Below are positions 60,643 to 64,000 of a stretch of 64,000 nt of DNA, piece by piece. Below the pieces are notes generated by a model. It ran no database searches. It was given only the letters and a program-made list of their open reading frames with translations, and was not told the origin of the DNA. The stretch comes from Trogon surrucura (taxonomy: Eukaryota; Chordata; Aves; Trogoniformes; Trogonidae): NCBI GenBank assembly GCA_020746105.1, contig CM036628.1:4226001-4290000 (forward strand), in the 5' to 3' direction. The first letter of the stretch is position 1; every line of letters begins with the position of its first letter. A program made the translations under genes and the position numbers.

Positions 60643-63561
60643 AAATCATGTGCAGCAGGTACAGATGGGGCCTCTTTTTAGGAGAGGGGTAGAAAGTCAT
60701 CACTCATTCTGTTCTCCTCCTGGAGCAAGAACCACTACTCAGTTCTGCACCTGGATGTCCCTGTCACCTGCAAAGACATCCCTCCCCTGCCATGCACCTG
60801 CAAGGGGAGGCACTGGCAAGTTGCTTCTCCTGCTTAACATTGGATGGCCAAGGAGGATACACAAATACTATTACTATTTCATATTTCTATTTCTAGACTC
60901 TTTCATTTCCCAAAACAAGCTCTTTTGGTTTTTTTTTTCAGAAGTTTGAGCAAAATCCATTCTGCCATTTTGAAGTCAGATGGGTGAAAATGAGCCAACT
61001 TTAAATCAGAGTTGCCAACTGGTTTAATTTAATTTGGTGAATTAATCATGAGCCTAGTTCTAAGTCCTTTTTCAAAAAAACAACAACATGTTCTTCGATT
61101 CATGGGAATACATCCAAGGCCTTGTTTGCATTTAAAAACAAAAAGTAAGTTTCTCTCATGGAGACAAGCTCTCATAAATATGACAGCTGGAACCTATCAG
61201 AAGACAAGTTAAAGGAATTTGCCCCTAAACGTTTATTAAACAGGTAATAGGTTACAAGTCAAAAATAAAGATTCTGGAGAAGTGAAAAGTAACTGATGAC
61301 TGTTGAATACTTGTGTCTAACGGTTTTTATATATCCAGCCCAAAATCTCCTGAACTCCCTCCCCCTGACACATACGTATATGTGCACACCCCTGCAGAAG
61401 AATTTGACTTTCTTATCTGGGACTCTCTTGCAACAGCATTCCTGATCAGTTTTGCTGGACAAAGACGAAAAACAAAATTTATGCAGTGGAAGCAAGGGAA
61501 GTACATGACTGTTCATTTTTACATTTTTGTTGGATAATGTTTCCACCTGGCTTCACGTTACGAAACAGCGATGATGATTCACTCTACAGGAGCACGTGAA
61601 TGCCCCAGAGGGTATGTAAGCAGAGCAAGAGGGAGCACCGAGGAGTGGTATAAACAGGAAAAACAGAAACATAGAGTTCAGGTCTTCGGATCCACTGGCG
61701 CAGTTCCCCATCCACTGGAACACGGCAACATCAGAGAGCACGGGACCTTGATGGGGAGTTCACAAGGATTCCTGCTGCAGAGAAGAGCTTGCCCCCTTCC
61801 AGTGACAGTTCAGAAAAGAGAGATAGGACTGTCATCCCAATCAGACAATGTTATTTACTCGTAGAGGTACCCAGCTGGAGTTGAGAGAAGCTTTGCACTG
61901 TCCTTGGAGGCAGGGTAAGGTGCCTGCTGTGCAACTTAGTGAGAATCTCCTGCAGCCTATTATGCCAACGAGTGCTACGCTGGCAGAAGCTGTTGTGCAC
62001 CCTGGGTCGTCTTAATTGCATGTAAGTTATCCACAGAAGGATGTAAAGAAGGATAAAACAGAAGAGGATGTTTCACTGCCCTACATATTTACACACATAC
62101 TGGCCTGCTTGCCACTATGCAGAGTTACTAGACAAAGTCACACTGGCATTGGGAAAATGAAAAGTGTCTTCTTTGCAGATGTTAGAAGGGAGTGGACAGT
62201 GTTTGACAGAAGAGGATCCTTGCCTTGAAAGTGTCTTCAGACAACTGCTTTGTCATCACTCCTTACGGCAGGGAGGGCATTGATGTACAGACAGGCAAAG
62301 GCAAGATGAAGCTGCTCACCACTGAGGAAGTCTTTTGCCGTTCCCCTTCAAAAATGTGCCTACTCCCTTTTCTTAAGGAAGGTCATTCGTGGGAAAACCC
62401 CCTTCCTTATGCAGCTCTCTAGAGCTTGCTAGATGTTCCTATGCTGCTCATAAATCATAGAGGCAGCTGTTACCGTCAGCATTTTCCTTCTCTCTTGAAG
62501 TACTAACAGCAGCTGCTGAGTCTGAAGTTAATTTAACAAATTAACCTGAGAGTACCCCACAGTCCCAGGACAGCGAGCCTACCTGCTCCATGTATCTTCC
62601 TGGGAGGGACAGAGCTTGCACCCTCAGCACTTCTGTAAGCTCTCCAGGAGGAGGGGAAAATCTGAGGAGGGGGGAACCTCAGCTAGTTAAGTGTTTCAGC
62701 CAGAAGGCAAATGGAGAAGACAGGATGCATTGTACAAAGGTAAAACGTGGAGCGGAAATAAAAATGAGAGGAGAAAGGCTCCTAAGAGTATGAGTGAAAC
62801 AAAGAAGGACATGCATAGTTATCAGTTATGCTTAGGAAAGAAAGAACTAAGGAGTAAGACTGGGGCTAGAAGGACTTGGTAGCGGGGACAGCTAACCAGG
62901 TCACAGGGACCAGAGTCCCTTGGCAGGTTGAATATCTTTGATTTATTTTTTTTAACGTGCTGTGAATTTTTCAATACCGTGATGAACTCACACACACATA
63001 CCAAGTTTTCTCATGGAGATTTGTCTTTGCTTTCTTTTATGCCTCTGGGGCTTGGAAGCTTCTCATGAATCCAACCCTGTATCTCCCCTCTTCAGCCGTA
63101 GGGACTGAGCTGTGCAGCTCATTACCATGTTCTGCTTTTCTCGACTTCTTTTACCAAAACACCTTCATTCCCACCGGACCTTGGCGTGGCAGACATTAAA
63201 GCCAAAGAGAGAAAGAAAGAAGGGTGACTTTTCTCTCTTTCCTTGGCCAGTATTTGAAGCTGCTGTGCTACCTCACTGAGATGCAGAAGGTAAGGGACCT
63301 CCCTCCTGCAGCAGACTGGGTGCTGGGGGCCAGCAAATAAACCCATTTAAACCAGATACCTGCAAGAGATGCACACCTGAGTCATGCTGTTTACTATCCT
63401 GTGTCAGGGTCCTGTTTGCACTAATAGGCTTTAATTAGCCTGAACAACCTCACCTGGGATCTAGTCCTGGTATGAGCTGTGGTGGGTCTGCACTCAGCTC
63501 TGTCTTGGCTTGCTGTTTGGATTGGAATTGCACTTGTCTCTTCGCTTCATTTTTTTCACAG

Positions 63562-63730
63562 TTACTGGGCTATCAGTTGATCTTATTGCCAGCCCTGCTC
63601 TGATTGGGTGTTTTGGAACTGTGATTGCCCTTGTCACAACTAATGGAGCAGCTGTGGTCTTGCTGCTTCCTATCATTGCAGAAGAATTAGTGGTAGCAGG
63701 ACTGCTGGGACAACTCCTCACTTTAAAAAG
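63562..63730 (+). CDS. Candidate exon of an unidentified membrane protein gene
   Basis: A 169-bp stretch bounded by a strong acceptor (catttttttcacag ending at 63561) and a good donor (aaag|gtaaat at 63731), open throughout in one frame, entering in phase 1 and leaving in phase 2. It reads TGLSVDLIASPALIGCFG, then TVIALVTTNGAAVVLLLPII, then AEELVVAGLLGQLLTLK. This is nearly continuously hydrophobic and looks like one or two membrane helices. I do not recognise the family and give no function. It is not a GABA-A receptor exon. No neighbouring exon with compatible phase was found in the last 3 kb or in the 270 bases after it. A chance hydrophobic frame remains possible. Confidence 0.42.
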
Positions 63731-64000
63731 GTAAATTTGAGACAGCCAAAGAACATCTGATGAAAGCCCTGCCCTCCAAGGCTGGGATGCAAGAGGTCCT
63801 GAGCTCTAGGAGAAGAGATGGGCTGATAGAAGTTCTCTAAGTCTTGAAATGTGCAGGAGACTTCCTGAGGTGAGTTAAACATCCTTCGTTTTTTTTTGGT
63901 ACTTCAGAGTTCAGGTTTGCACAGGGTGTTTCTTGATACTGGAACTGCTGAGATCTGTTGTTTTCTTGCTTGTGCAGTGGTGGAAAATGTAAAGGCAGGG
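63731..64000 (+). other. Sequence after candidate exon, presumably intron
   Basis: Begins gtaaat and contains no further recognisable exon before the window ends. Depends entirely on the candidate exon being real. Confidence 0.35.

Larger units (their letters stand above)
55226..63561. other. Apparently intergenic, no gene recognised
   Basis: AT-rich unique sequence with a poly-T/poly-A palindrome near 55.65 kb, a small CpG-rich patch with an 18-bp tandem repeat at 56.54 kb, and two short direct duplications (58.16 and 60.60 kb). Reading frames are short and unlike known proteins. Upstream exons of the gene suspected at 63.56 kb could be hidden here but I could not identify them. Confidence 0.5.

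Noticed and set aside
62016..62422. Two adjacent frames of about 70 codons.
   Set aside because: Not in the same frame, no known motif, no splice sites that join them convincingly.
63238..63297. Possible mini-exon: acceptor ttccttggccag, 39 bp reading YLKLLCYLTEMQK, donor gtaagg.
   Set aside because: Only one frame is open and it ends in phase 0, while the candidate exon at 63562 needs phase 1; too short to support alone.
1..64000. CRISPR arrays, operons, phage or bacterial mobile elements.
   Set aside because: None present; the spliced neuronal receptor gene and CR1 repeats show this is bird nuclear DNA.

Overview
This is vertebrate, almost certainly avian, nuclear DNA. The interspersed repeats are CR1 LINE 3' ends that finish in the octamer-type tail (attctatg repeats), genes are split by GT-AG introns, and I see nothing bacterial or viral. 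The species cannot be fixed from the sequence.

The window is dominated by one plus-strand gene: the 3' two-thirds of a GABA-A receptor beta subunit. It is best matched to the bird/reptile beta-4 gene (GABRB4, which occupies the position of mammalian theta, GABRQ). Six coding exons are recognisable, at 20811-21031, 34483-34565, 38806-38943, 40579-40731, 43455-43699 (or 43711) and 44828-45205. The first four have the sizes standard for the beta family (221, 83, 138, 153 bp). Joined, they encode the last 405 residues of the subunit: the distal extracellular domain with the Cys-loop, TM1-TM3, the intracellular loop, TM4 and the stop. The signal peptide and the first extracellular exons lie upstream of base 1.

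The clearest mechanistic feature is a pair of competing 5' splice donors 12 bp apart at the end of the TM3/loop exon. They add or omit the tetrapeptide VREQ. A four-residue insert of this type is known for chicken beta-4 (beta-4/beta-4').

Layout: 1-20810 is the end of a large intron with three plus-strand CR1 pieces. 21032-34482 is intron 4, with a minus-strand CR1, a 12-bp minisatellite, a CpG-rich block at about 30.4-30.7 kb and pyrimidine/G tracts. 34566-44827 holds introns 5-8, with more CR1 copies and long purine-rich tracts. 45206 to about 55.2 kb is the probable long 3' UTR or downstream flank, with several poly(A) signals. 55.2-63.5 kb looks intergenic. At 63562-63730 there is one well-framed, hydrophobic candidate exon of an unidentified next gene on the plus strand.

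Most open reading frames in the window are chance frames or lie in CR1 and low-complexity DNA, and are not annotated as genes.
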